The notes under the pieces: generated by a model
Database searches by the model: none
Seen by the model: the letters and a program-made list of their open reading frames with translations, nothing else
What the model was told of the DNA's origin: nothing
Origin: Acholeplasma granularum ATCC 19168
GTDB taxonomy: Bacteria; Bacillota_I; Bacilli_A; Acholeplasmatales; Acholeplasmataceae
Direction of reading: 5' to 3'
NCBI RefSeq assembly: GCF_000526235.1
Contig: NZ_JAFR01000006.1
Span: 186,001-250,000, forward strand
Length of the DNA: 64,000 nucleotides
In this document: positions 27,651 to 36,823 of the stretch, piece by piece
Layout: each line of letters begins with the position of its first letter
Position numbering within the stretch: position 1 is the stretch's first letter
Position numbers and translations under genes: made by a program

Positions 27651-27753
27651 AAATTCACCTCCTAAATAAGCACATATCATTTTACCAAAACAAACACATA
27701 AAAGCAATAACATTTAATGAATTATGATAAAATATTCAAGATAGGATAAATAG

Positions 27754-28341
27754 ATGACAACAGCAAATAAATTAACAATACTCAGAATACTTATAATACC
27801 GATAATGATTTTGGTTTTATATGTAGATAGTTTGAAGATAAATACGAATTTTTTAAATATGAATGTACAAGAAATCATTTTTGCATCACTTTTTGTAGTA
27901 GCAAGTCTAACTGACTTTCTTGATGGTTATATTGCAAGGAAGTATAATCAAATTACCACATTTGGTAAGTTTCTAGATCCAATTGCTGATAAGGTTTTAG
28001 TCTTTACTGCATTACTTTATTTAATGATTCAAATGCCTGATCGTGTAGGTATTTGGGGTGTTATGATTATATTAATTAGAGAGTTTTTAGTCACTGGTGT
28101 GCGTTTAATAGCGGTTGAAAATAATAAAGTAATAGCAGCTAGTAACTTAGGTAAATATAAGACAGTAACTACAATGGTTGCAATTATATTATTTTTATTC
28201 AATGATTTTGGATTAAACTTAGTTGAGCCAAATTTAGTTTGGATAACAAACATTATTTATTATGTAGCAATTTTCTTTACAATTATTTCAGGTTTTGATT
28301 ATATTTATAAAAATAAAGATATTATACTTGAAAGTGTATAA
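27754..28341 (+). CDS. pgsA: CDP-diacylglycerol-glycerol-3-phosphate phosphatidyltransferase
   Basis: Makes phosphatidylglycerol phosphate, the first step of phosphatidylglycerol synthesis, in the membrane. The CDP-alcohol phosphotransferase motif is complete: DGYIARKYNQ..GKFLDPIAD (D-G-x2-A-R-x8-G-x3-D-x3-D, about 57-80). Around five hydrophobic helices occur in 195 residues. AGGAT before the ATG is a weak site. The pgsA-recA pair is that of B. subtilis, minus cinA. Confidence 0.95.
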   Translation: MTTANKLTILRILIIPIMILVLYVDSLKINTNFLNMNVQEIIFASLFVVASLTDFLDGYIARKYNQITTFGKFLDPIADKVLVFTALLYLMIQMPDRVGIWGVMIILIREFLVTGVRLIAVENNKVIAASNLGKYKTVTTMVAIILFLFNDFGLNLVEPNLVWITNIIYYVAIFFTIISGFDYIYKNKDIILESV

Positions 28342-28393
28342 CAAAATAAAAGTCAAAAATTTAAAATATTACTACTATATTATAGGAGGAATG

Positions 28394-28411
28394 ATGATTC
28401 ATTATGAGTGA
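28394..28411 (+). other. possible mini-ORF overlapping the recA start
   Basis: ATG ATT CAT TAT GAG TGA (also ATG at 28391 in frame) follows AGGAGG (28384-28389) by 4 nt, and its stop lies 3 codons into recA. RecA's own ATG at 28404 is 14 nt from the same site. It may couple or attenuate recA translation; equally it may be chance. Confidence 0.4.
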
Positions 28412-29396
28412 TAATAAAAAACAACAAGCGTTGGAACTCGCTTTAAAACAAATTGAAAAACAATTTGGTAAAGGTTCTATTATGAAGTTAGGTGATGAAG
28501 GCGATCATTCAATTGAGGCAATTCCTAGTGGATCAATTGCACTAGATATTGCTTTGGGTATTGGTGGATACCCTAGAGGCCGTATTATAGAGATTTATGG
28601 ACCTGAATCTAGTGGTAAAACAACACTTACATTACATGCAATGGCCAGTGCACAAAAAAATGGTGGTACGGTTGCATTTATTGATGCTGAACATGCACTT
28701 GATCCAAACTATGCCAAATCATTAGGGGTAGATTTAAATAATTTAATTTTATCTCAACCCGATACAGGTGAGCAAGCATTAGATATAGCTGAGGCTCTAA
28801 TTAAGACTGGTGCTGTAGATATGGTGGTCATTGACTCAGTAGCAGCACTTGTTCCTGAACAAGAAATTGCAGGGGATATGTCTGCTAATCATGTTGGATT
28901 ACAAGCTAGAATGATGTCTCAAGCTATGCGTAAAATGTCAGGTGTTATTTCTAAATCAAATGTAGTAGCTATTTTTATCAACCAAATTAGAGAAAAAGTT
29001 GGAATTATGTTTGGTAATCCAGAGACAACTCCAGGAGGTCGTGCACTTAAGTTTTTCTCATCAGTTAGATTAGAGATAAGACGTGCTGAGGCTATAAAAA
29101 GTGGTAGTGACTTAATTGGTATACGTTCAAATGTAAAAGTCGTTAAATCTAAAGTTGCTCCACCACTAAAGATTGCAACAGTCGATATAATGTATGGTAC
29201 AGGTATTTCAAGAAGTGGAGAAATTTTAGATCTTGCAACAGAAATTGATTTAATTAATAAATCAGGTGCTTGGTACAATATAGGTGAGGAAAAACTTGGT
29301 CAAGGACGAGACAACGCCAGACAGTATCTAGAATCAAAACCAGAGTTGCTTAATGAACTAGAAAAAAAGGTTCGTGTTCATTACAATTTGAAATAA
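28404..29396 (+). CDS. recA: recombinase RecA
   Basis: Catalyses ATP-dependent strand exchange and promotes repair. Walker [10 protein letters not shown] is at about 66-74, the MAW motif [21 protein letters not shown] follows, Walker [15 protein letters not shown], and the L2 loop region with [20 protein letters not shown]. The 330 residues are about 20 shorter than B. subtilis RecA, mainly at the C-terminal tail. In-frame upstream codons are closed by TGA at 28395, so ATG 28404 is the only start. No LexA-type SOS box is recognised. It ends with a strong terminator. Confidence 0.98.
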   Translation: MSDNKKQQALELALKQIEKQFGKGSIMKLGDEGDHSIEAIPSGSIALDIALGIGGYPRGRIIEIYGPESSGKTTLTLHAMASAQKNGGTVAFIDAEHALDPNYAKSLGVDLNNLILSQPDTGEQALDIAEALIKTGAVDMVVIDSVAALVPEQEIAGDMSANHVGLQARMMSQAMRKMSGVISKSNVVAIFINQIREKVGIMFGNPETTPGGRALKFFSSVRLEIRRAEAIKSGSDLIGIRSNVKVVKSKVAPPLKIATVDIMYGTGISRSGEILDLATEIDLINKSGAWYNIGEEKLGQGRDNARQYLESKPELLNELEKKVRVHYNLK

Positions 29397-29433
29397 AACA
29401 GTAAAACTTTCATAAATTTTTACATAATCAATA

Positions 29434-29460
29434 AAATGAGGATAACATCCTCATTTTTTA
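29434..29460 (+). terminator. recA terminator
   Basis: AAATGAGGAT and ATCCTCATTT form a perfect 10-bp stem with loop AAC, followed by TTTTA. Confidence 0.92.
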
Positions 29461-29517
29461 TTTAAAAAGCGTATAATAGTAGTTAATAATTTATTACATA
29501 AATATATAGAGGTTAAG

Positions 29518-31251
29518 ATGATTAATATTATTAAGAAAATTAGTTGGTTTATAAAAAGAGAGTGGAAAAGCTATATAATGATGCTTATTTTTTTGATAGT
29601 TATTGCGCTTTTATCTTTAACACCTGCATACATTTTAGGGATTGCAATTGATGTAATAGTTTCAAAAACTTTAACTTGGCAATCACTTATTTTAATTGGT
29701 AGTGCTTTAGTAATTTTTCCTATATTTAGATACGTATCTTCATTAATTTATAATTATACAGTTAATAAAACGTCTCAAAAATTAGCATTTGAATTCAGGA
29801 AAATTTACTTAAGAAAATTGTTTTCTATGGATGCCGAATTTTATGAAAGATTTCAAAAAGGTGATTTGATAACTAGAGCAACATCAGACTTAGATATGAT
29901 AACTGTTGCTGCAACCTCTATTTTAGAAGGTATTATATTTAATAGTGGTTTAATAATGATAGCAATCACAATTATGGCTACAACTATATCATGGCAGCTT
30001 ACATTATTATCAGTTACTATCATGCCAATTGGAATTACAATTTTAAATATCATTCGTGTTAGAAAACGTGAATACGTAAAAAAGCATAGAGTAATATTTT
30101 CTGAAATGACAGAAAAAATATTAGAATCTGTGGAAGGTCAAAAGACAATTCGAGCTTATGTACAAGAAGAAAATGATCTTAAAGAACAAAAACGTGTAAT
30201 AAATAATGATATCAATTCATGGCGTGTCATTATTAATTATGAAAATAGATTGGCACCACTTTTTGAAAGTGTATATGCAATTGCATATATATTAGCATTT
30301 GTTTTTGGTGCCTACTTTATAATGAATCAAAAAATGACGGTTGGACAACTAGTTATCTTTATATCATATTTAGGAATATTATATGGACCAATTATTTCAA
30401 TATCAGGTGTATTCCAACATATTAATAATGCAACAGTTGCAGTCGATAGATTTGATGAAATTATGAAGGTTGAACCAAAAGTTAAGGATGATATTGTTGC
30501 TGAACCCATTATAGATTTTAAACAAATTGAATTTAAGAATGTTGGATTTAAGTTTCCTATGGATGAAAATCCAACATTAGATCAAATAAATCTTACTATA
30601 AAAAAAGGTGAAACAATTGGTATTGTTGGACCAACAGGTAGTGGAAAATCAACACTCGTAAGACAGCTTTTAAGAGAATTTAACGTTACTGAGGGTGACA
30701 TATTAATTGATAATAAAAATATTAAAAAATATGTTACAAAAGATATTAGAACAATAGTAGGATATGTACCACAATCACATATTTTATTTAGACGAAAAGT
30801 AACTGATAATATTCTAATTGGTAATCCTCAAGCAACAATTGATCAATTAAACTTGGCAATAAAGATTGCTGATTTTGAAAAGGATTTAGGTTATTTGACA
30901 CATGGTATACAGACCAAGGTTGGAGAAGGTGGAACTACCTTATCAGGTGGACAAAAGCAAAGATTATCTATTGCTCGTGCACTCATAAAGGACCCTCAAA
31001 TTCTCATACTTGATGATTCTTTATCGGCTGTGGATGCCAATACAGAAGAAAACATTTTAAGACAGTTAAAAACATTTAGATCTGGTAAAACCAATATCAT
31101 TGTTGCACACCGATTTTCTGCAGTTAGAGAAGCAAATCTAATTATAGTCTTACAGCAGGGTAGGATTGTAGAATCCGGTAACCATGAAGAGTTAATGCAG
31201 AAAAAAGGTTGGTACTATGAACAATATAACCAACAAATGAAAATGAACTAG
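29518..31251 (+). CDS. ABC exporter, half-transporter with degenerate catalytic site (YheI/LmrC type)
   Basis: One half of a heterodimeric type IV ABC exporter, with six membrane helices (about 1-300) and an ATPase domain (about 335-577). Walker A GPTGSGKST, Q-loop YVPQSH, signature LSGGQKQRLS and Walker B ILILDD are seen; the residue after Walker B is Asp instead of catalytic Glu (LDDSLSAVD), as in degenerate partners such as TM287 and LmrC. The H-loop His (IVAHRF) is kept. GAGG is 6 nt before the ATG. The second subunit starts 12 nt later. Confidence 0.94.
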   Translation: MINIIKKISWFIKREWKSYIMMLIFLIVIALLSLTPAYILGIAIDVIVSKTLTWQSLILIGSALVIFPIFRYVSSLIYNYTVNKTSQKLAFEFRKIYLRKLFSMDAEFYERFQKGDLITRATSDLDMITVAATSILEGIIFNSGLIMIAITIMATTISWQLTLLSVTIMPIGITILNIIRVRKREYVKKHRVIFSEMTEKILESVEGQKTIRAYVQEENDLKEQKRVINNDINSWRVIINYENRLAPLFESVYAIAYILAFVFGAYFIMNQKMTVGQLVIFISYLGILYGPIISISGVFQHINNATVAVDRFDEIMKVEPKVKDDIVAEPIIDFKQIEFKNVGFKFPMDENPTLDQINLTIKKGETIGIVGPTGSGKSTLVRQLLREFNVTEGDILIDNKNIKKYVTKDIRTIVGYVPQSHILFRRKVTDNILIGNPQATIDQLNLAIKIADFEKDLGYLTHGIQTKVGEGGTTLSGGQKQRLSIARALIKDPQILILDDSLSAVDANTEENILRQLKTFRSGKTNIIVAHRFSAVREANLIIVLQQGRIVESGNHEELMQKKGWYYEQYNQQMKMN

Positions 31252-31263
31252 GTAGATTAAGAT

Positions 31264-33273
31264 ATGAAACAATTTAAAAAAGTATGGCGTTATATTAGAA
31301 AATATAAGAAGTTACTTACAATCTCAATAATTAGTATGTTAGTTGTTCAAATATTGGGTTTGCTAGCACCACTTATTGTACGTTCTATTTTAGATGATCA
31401 ACTTGTTGGTATAACAAAACCATGGTATGAAACTACAAATAGCTCTGGTGTTAACTATAACAATAAATATTACACACAAGATAATGTTGATGGTAATCAA
31501 TTAACTATTGTCATTATCAATGGTAAATATTTAGTAATTGATGGTGAAATTCAAATTGGTAGCCAAAATTATGAATCCTTAAATTCTAATGAAGGTATAC
31601 TAACTATATCTACAAATGATGGATTAACATATACATATGATGCAAAAGTATTAAGTGGAAAAGAAGTTAGTAGTTTTTATCAACCATTTTTTGAACCAGT
31701 ATTGATTCTATTAATATTACTAATAGTTAGATATGTTTTTAACATTATATTCTTATTTATTCAACGTATTTCGACTGCCTATATCACGATGAATGTGGTT
31801 AGAGATGCAAGATTAGATGCGGTTAGGGCACTTCAAAATATGCCGATGTCATATTTTGAATATGAACCTGCTGGTAAGGTGGCTAATCGAATTATTACAG
31901 ATGTAAATGGTATGATAAATTTATTTTCTACATTAATGAATTTATTATTTAATGCATCTTTAAGTGTAATATTTGCTTATATAGGAATGTTTTATTTAGA
32001 TTCGAATTTAGCGATTCTAACATTCTTATTATTCCCATTAATTTATATTTGGCTTAAGATTTTTATAAGAAATTTAAATGAAATAGCTCAAAAAGTAAGT
32101 GAAGCAGCATCAATGATTACTGCTCAACTCAATGAAATTATTAATGGTGTTAATATTTTACAAATATTTAATTATCAAGAAAATACTGAAAAAGAATTTG
32201 AGGAAATTTCAAATACTTATCGTAGAGAACAATTAAAAGAACAAAAACTTCATTTAACAATTGGATGGAATTTAATAAGGCTAATTGGATTTTTAGTAAC
32301 TGCTTTTGTTATCGGTTATTTTGGATTTAAAAGTTTAACCGTTGCCAATTATATGATGACAGCGGGCACAATTTATGCATATAATGATTATCTATCAAGA
32401 CTTATTGAACCGGTTTCTGTGTTATTTAGAGAGTTTGGTAATTTACAATTGGCACTAGTTAGAACAGATAGAATATTTACAATAATTGATTCTGAGCAAG
32501 AAGATGATAGTTTTGAACTCATACCTAAATTTAAAGGGCATATAGAGTTTAAAGATATACATTTTTCTTATGTTAAGGATAGTCCAGTATTATCTGGTGT
32601 AAGTCTAGAAATTCTACCAAATACAATGCTTGGAATTGTAGGCCATACTGGTAGTGGTAAATCCACAATGATGAATTTATTATTAAGGTTTTATGATTTT
32701 AAAGACGGTGATAGTGGTCAAATCTTAATTGATGATGTTGATATCATGAATTACTCTAAAAGAACATATAGATATCATATTGGAATGATTCTACAAGATC
32801 CAATGATTTATAAAGGTACAATTAAAAGTAATATAGCTTTTGGTAAAGATATAGACGATAGTCACATAGAAAAGGTATTGAGAGACATTGGTGGTGGTCC
32901 GATGATTGACAAGTTGCCAGAAGGTATTAATGCACCACTTTTCCGTGGTGGGGGAAATTTATCTGTCGGAGAAAAACAGTTAATTAGTTTTGCTAGAGCG
33001 GTTGTACATGATCCTTCTATACTTATTATGGATGAGGCTACAGCCAACATCGATACAGAAACTGAAACACTAATTCAAAATGCTCTAAACAAAGTTAAAG
33101 AAGGAAGAACAACAATTGTTATTGCTCATAGGCTATCAACGATTAAACATGCTCATAAGATTGTTGTATTAGAAAATGGTTATAAAATAGAAGAAGGTAC
33201 ACATGAACAACTTCTAAGTTTGAATCAAAAATATGCAAATATTTATAAGTCTCAAATGAAATCTGTTAATTAA
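31264..33273 (+). CDS. ABC exporter, catalytic half-transporter with large extracellular loop (YheH/LmrD type)
   Basis: The partner of the upstream gene. Six membrane helices are interrupted by about 105 extracellular residues between helices 1 and 2 (about 45-145), rich in Asn, Tyr and Thr. Walker A HTGSGKST, Q-loop MILQDP and Walker B ILIMDEA carry the catalytic Glu, while the signature is non-standard (LSVGEKQ instead of LSGGQ). Thus each of the two sites has one deviating element, and one composite site should be active. Relatives export drugs, lipids or peptides; the cargo here is unknown. Confidence 0.94.
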   Translation: MKQFKKVWRYIRKYKKLLTISIISMLVVQILGLLAPLIVRSILDDQLVGITKPWYETTNSSGVNYNNKYYTQDNVDGNQLTIVIINGKYLVIDGEIQIGSQNYESLNSNEGILTISTNDGLTYTYDAKVLSGKEVSSFYQPFFEPVLILLILLIVRYVFNIIFLFIQRISTAYITMNVVRDARLDAVRALQNMPMSYFEYEPAGKVANRIITDVNGMINLFSTLMNLLFNASLSVIFAYIGMFYLDSNLAILTFLLFPLIYIWLKIFIRNLNEIAQKVSEAASMITAQLNEIINGVNILQIFNYQENTEKEFEEISNTYRREQLKEQKLHLTIGWNLIRLIGFLVTAFVIGYFGFKSLTVANYMMTAGTIYAYNDYLSRLIEPVSVLFREFGNLQLALVRTDRIFTIIDSEQEDDSFELIPKFKGHIEFKDIHFSYVKDSPVLSGVSLEILPNTMLGIVGHTGSGKSTMMNLLLRFYDFKDGDSGQILIDDVDIMNYSKRTYRYHIGMILQDPMIYKGTIKSNIAFGKDIDDSHIEKVLRDIGGGPMIDKLPEGINAPLFRGGGNLSVGEKQLISFARAVVHDPSILIMDEATANIDTETETLIQNALNKVKEGRTTIVIAHRLSTIKHAHKIVVLENGYKIEEGTHEQLLSLNQKYANIYKSQMKSVN

Positions 33274-33275
33274 AA

Positions 33276-33330
33276 AAAGTAAGCTTATGATAAGTGATTA
33301 TAATTTAATCCCATAAGCTTACTTTTTATT
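33276..33330. terminator. bidirectional terminator between the ABC operon and a convergent gene
   Basis: AAAGTAAGCTTATG (33276-33289) pairs with CATAAGCTTACTTT (33312-33325), 14 bp, flanked by an A run before and a T run after, so it works for both strands. Confidence 0.9.
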
Positions 33331-33341
33331 TTAGTGATAAT

Positions 33342-33989
33342 TTATTTGTTTTCTAAGTCAGTTATTGTTGTTGGTGTAACATCACCAAGATATGTCTTGA
33401 AATAATGTGTTTTACTTTCTACTTGATCAAGTGGCAAACTTAAGTTGTATGAGACTTTAACATATAAGTTAGGATGATTAACACTGATAAATAATAAAGG
33501 CTTTTGTGGCAGAACATGATTAAAAGATATACTTTTATCTGATCCAAATGTCTTTGTTGTAGGTATGTTTTGTTGTATGGATTTTGCATTAATCCAATCT
33601 GTTTGGATTACTAAATCAACCTTTAAATTATTAATAGTTTTATTTGTTTTTTCGTAATAACGTGTTTTAAATACAAATTTACCATCAGTTTCATCATAAT
33701 AATTAATATAATTATAATTGATTAATTTAATTTCTATTACAACATCATCTGTGTGTAATTGAATAACATCATGATTTGTCAAATCTTCTTGAATAAGTGA
33801 AGTTGACTTAAAATTTGTTATTTTAGTTTCATCAAATATGACATTTTTATTTCTTAAGTAATCTCCAAGATATAGTGAGACAACAAATATGATGGGGATA
33901 ATTACTAGAAATGAAAATAAAATTAATTTTAAACGATATTTTAATAACCATTTCCCGAATTTAGAACTTGGTTTGTGTGCTGGTACCAT
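33342..33989 (-). CDS. single-pass membrane protein with an extracellular domain, unknown function
   Basis: Not recognised. A short basic N-terminus is followed by one membrane helix (about 20-43, LKLILFSFLVIIPIIFVVSLYL) and about 170 residues that should face outside. These alternate polar beta-strand patterns with many Asn, Thr and Asp and have no Cys. CTAAAGGAG precedes the ATG, and TATAAT (34025-34030, minus strand) is a likely -10. It lies between the ABC exporter and rny, on the opposite strand to both. Confidence 0.8.
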   Translation of the reverse strand: MVPAHKPSSKFGKWLLKYRLKLILFSFLVIIPIIFVVSLYLGDYLRNKNVIFDETKITNFKSTSLIQEDLTNHDVIQLHTDDVVIEIKLINYNYINYYDETDGKFVFKTRYYEKTNKTINNLKVDLVIQTDWINAKSIQQNIPTTKTFGSDKSISFNHVLPQKPLLFISVNHPNLYVKVSYNLSLPLDQVESKTHYFKTYLGDVTPTTITDLENK

Positions 33990-34184
33990 ATGTACAAATC
34001 TCCTTTAGTTAGTTACTCTGTATCATTATACTATAAATTAAGTTAATATTTAAATCATAAAACAAGAATAGTTTAAAATAAATTACAATATATTAAAGAA
34101 AAAAATCAAAAAATCAATGATTTTTAATATAAGTATAAATATTAATATGGTAATAATAATGAAATAAATGATGACTACTTTTCA

Positions 34185-34213
34185 TTGACTAAAAACGAAA
34201 TAAAAGTTATAAT
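34185..34213 (+). promoter_or_regulatory. rny promoter
   Basis: TTGACT (34185-34190) and TATAAT (34208-34213) with exactly 17 nt between: the closest match to consensus in the window. The 5' leader would be about 75 nt. The rest of the 33990-34295 gap shows nothing else but AT-rich sequence. Confidence 0.8.
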
Positions 34214-34295
34214 AAATTAGATGTAAATAATACATCCTACTAATTTTTGATTATTACTAAATTAAAAGTTAAAACTAAATATGGAGGTTACAGAT

Positions 34296-35888
34296 ATGTT
34301 TAACATTATGTTTAATGTTGACACTCCTGCATTAATTACCTTCATTTTGCTAATCATTGTGGCTGCGGTTATCGCAGCGGTAATAGGCTACTTTATTCGT
34401 GTAGCTCATCATGAGAAAAGTATTCGTTTAGCTAAAGAAGAAGCTGAACGTATTATTGAAGATGGAAAAAAAGAAGCTGAAAAAACAAAAAGAGAACTTG
34501 TTTTTGAAGCTAAACAAGAAATTCTAACCTTACGTAAAGAATTTGATGAAGATATAAAAGACCGACGTCAAATTGTTGTGAATCTTGAAGAGAAAGTTTC
34601 TCAAAGAGAGACTGCTTTGAATAATAGAAGTCAGTACTTAGATAAAAGAGAATCTAATTTAGACTTAAAAGAAGAAAAACACAACGAACGTAAAGAACAA
34701 CTTGATATCCAATATAGCAAAGTGGAAGAATTAGTAAAGGAACAAGAAGAAAAACTTGCTGCTATTTCAGCGCTATCCAAAGAGCAAGCAAGAGAGTTGA
34801 TAATGGCTCAAGTAAGAGATTCAATATCAAATGAAATCGCGGCTTATATACGTGAAGAAGAAGAAAATGCAAAAGCAATTGTACAAAACAAGAGTAAAGA
34901 GTTACTTGCACTTGCTATGCAAAAATATGCAGCTGAAACAACATCTGAAAGAACAGTTACAGTTGTTGAAATTCCTAATGAAGATATGAAAGGTAGAATC
35001 ATCGGTAAAGAAGGACGAAATATACGTACGATAGAAGCACTAACAGGTGTTGACTTAATTATTGATGATACCCCAGAAGCAGTTGTATTATCTGGATTTG
35101 ATCCGGTTAGAAGAGAAGTTGCAAAACGTGCACTTACAATTCTCGTTCAAGATGGAAGAATCCATCCAGGACGTATTGAAGAAGTTGTAGAACGTGCTCG
35201 TACTGAAATTGACATGTTTATACGTGAAGCTGGTGAAGAAGCAGTATTTAAAACAGGTGTTGGAAAAGTACATCCAGACATTATAAAATTATTAGGACGT
35301 ATGACATTTAGAACATCATACGGACAAAATGTTTTAAAACATTCGATTGAAGTAGCGTTCCTAGCAGGTAAACTCGCAGCTGAAATTGGAGAAAATGAAA
35401 TGCTTGCAAGACGTGCAGGACTATTCCACGATATTGGGAAAGCAATCGATCATGAAGTTGAAGGCTCTCACGTTACAATAGGTGTTGAATTAATGTCACG
35501 TTATAAAGAACCAAAAGAAGTTATTGATGCTATTGCATCTCACCATGGTGATCAAGAACCAGAATCAATTATTGCTGTATTAGTTGCAGCAGCAGATGCT
35601 TTATCTGCAGCACGCCCTGGTGCAAGATCAGAATCTATGGATTCATATATGAAACGTCTAACTCAATTAGAAGAAATATCTAATGAAGTTCAAGGTGTTG
35701 ATAAAGCCTATGCTATCCAAGCTGGTCGTGAAGTACGTGTAATGGTACTTCCTGATAAGGTAGATGATTTAGGCATAATTAATATAGCACGTTCAATAAA
35801 AGAAAAAATCGAGGCACAAATGACTTATCCAGGAACCATTAAGGTTACTGTTATTAGAGAAAAACGTGCTGTTGATGTTGCAAAATAA
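34296..35888 (+). CDS. rny: ribonuclease Y
   Basis: An endoribonuclease that starts mRNA decay, anchored in the membrane. An N-terminal helix (about 8-35) is followed by a long charged coiled coil (about 45-190), a KH domain with [23 protein letters not shown] (about 225-247) and an HD domain with [11 protein letters not shown] (about 370). The 530-residue length is normal. The start is ATG 34296: GGAGG (34283-34287) is 8 nt before it, whereas ATG 34281 would overlap this site. RNase Y is followed by ymdB, as in B. subtilis. Confidence 0.97.
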   Translation: MFNIMFNVDTPALITFILLIIVAAVIAAVIGYFIRVAHHEKSIRLAKEEAERIIEDGKKEAEKTKRELVFEAKQEILTLRKEFDEDIKDRRQIVVNLEEKVSQRETALNNRSQYLDKRESNLDLKEEKHNERKEQLDIQYSKVEELVKEQEEKLAAISALSKEQARELIMAQVRDSISNEIAAYIREEEENAKAIVQNKSKELLALAMQKYAAETTSERTVTVVEIPNEDMKGRIIGKEGRNIRTIEALTGVDLIIDDTPEAVVLSGFDPVRREVAKRALTILVQDGRIHPGRIEEVVERARTEIDMFIREAGEEAVFKTGVGKVHPDIIKLLGRMTFRTSYGQNVLKHSIEVAFLAGKLAAEIGENEMLARRAGLFHDIGKAIDHEVEGSHVTIGVELMSRYKEPKEVIDAIASHHGDQEPESIIAVLVAAADALSAARPGARSESMDSYMKRLTQLEEISNEVQGVDKAYAIQAGREVRVMVLPDKVDDLGIINIARSIKEKIEAQMTYPGTIKVTVIREKRAVDVAK

Positions 35889-35903
35889 TAATTATAATGA
35901 CTT

Positions 35904-35928
35904 AAGAGGCAAGTTTGCCTCTTTTTCA
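35904..35928 (+). terminator. rny terminator
   Basis: AAGAGGCA pairs with TGCCTCTT (loop AGTT), followed by TTTCATT. Confidence 0.88.
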
Positions 35929-35930
35929 TT

Positions 35931-35936
35931 TATAAT
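35931..35936 (+). promoter_or_regulatory. -10 box giving a likely leaderless ymdB transcript
   Basis: TATAAT ends 6 nt before the ymdB ATG (35943); no Shine-Dalgarno is present and a terminator stands just upstream. Confidence 0.55.
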
Positions 35937-35942
35937 AGATAT

Positions 35943-36707
35943 ATGAAAATATTATTTATAGGGGATATCTATGGTAATCCTGGTATAGATTACTTAATAG
36001 AAAAAATCCCATTTCTTAGACAAACATACCAACCCAATTTAATATTCGCAAATGCTGAAAACTCTGCAAATGGCAGAGGTATTACCCAAAAAATATATAA
36101 AAAACTAATGAATGCTGGTATTAGCATTATTACGATGGGTAATCATACATGGAAGAATCCTGATTTAAAAAATTTTATTGACGGGTCAAATATCATTAGA
36201 CCAATAAATGACGGATCTAATATGGGAAAAGGGTACACTATAATCAACTATAATGATAAAAAAATTCTTATCATAAATGCATTAGGTAAAGCCTTCATGA
36301 ATGAGGAAAATGAACCTCCATTTGAAATGGTAAAGCAAATATTGGATACCCAAAAATATGATTATTCGTTTTTGGATTTTCATGCTGAAGCAACATCTGA
36401 AAAGGTTGCTATGGCACATTTTTTAGATGGTAAAGTAGATATGATGGTTGGTACACATACGCATATTCAAACAAATGATGATAGATTACTTCCTAATGGC
36501 ACTTTATACATTTCAGATGTAGGAATGACTGGACCACTTGAAGGTGTTATTGGTGTAAAAAAAGAAATTATAATTGACCGTTTTATATATGGACAAAGTA
36601 GACCAAATGAAGTAGCAGAAGGTCCAAGACAGCTAAATGCGGTTTTATTTACATTAAGTCCAAAAAGAAAAATAGAAAAAATACATTTGGATGAGACACA
36701 AATATAA
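35943..36707 (+). CDS. ymdB: YmdB-type calcineurin-fold phosphoesterase
   Basis: A metallophosphoesterase of the TIGR00282 family; B. subtilis YmdB hydrolyses cyclic nucleotides in vitro and affects RNase Y and biofilm formation. The metal motifs are visible: FIGDIYGNPG at the N-terminus, ANAENSANGRG, TMGNHTWKNP, DFHAEATSEK and VGTHTHIQTNDDRLL. Length 254 is normal. It has no Shine-Dalgarno and its -10 box lies immediately upstream, so its mRNA is probably leaderless. The neighbour rny is the usual partner. Confidence 0.93.
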   Translation: MKILFIGDIYGNPGIDYLIEKIPFLRQTYQPNLIFANAENSANGRGITQKIYKKLMNAGISIITMGNHTWKNPDLKNFIDGSNIIRPINDGSNMGKGYTIINYNDKKILIINALGKAFMNEENEPPFEMVKQILDTQKYDYSFLDFHAEATSEKVAMAHFLDGKVDMMVGTHTHIQTNDDRLLPNGTLYISDVGMTGPLEGVIGVKKEIIIDRFIYGQSRPNEVAEGPRQLNAVLFTLSPKRKIEKIHLDETQI

Positions 36708-36781
36708 CATTAAATGTTAATTTAAGGCAGTTTTCGATATATTATTTAATAATGATTTAATTGATAATGTAAAACTTACTG

Positions 36782-36790
36782 TGATATAAT
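36782..36790 (+). promoter_or_regulatory. extended -10 promoter of the SAP-motif membrane protein gene
   Basis: TGATATAAT, 33 nt before the start; no clear -35. Confidence 0.55.
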
Positions 36791-36823
36791 AAAATTAATA
36801 AATAGATGTAGGGGGAAATTTAA

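Noticed and set aside
27651-27713. Longer S20 start at minus-strand ATG 27713
   Set aside because: It adds a hydrophobic extension absent from S20 and would place the AGGAGG site within the coding sequence.
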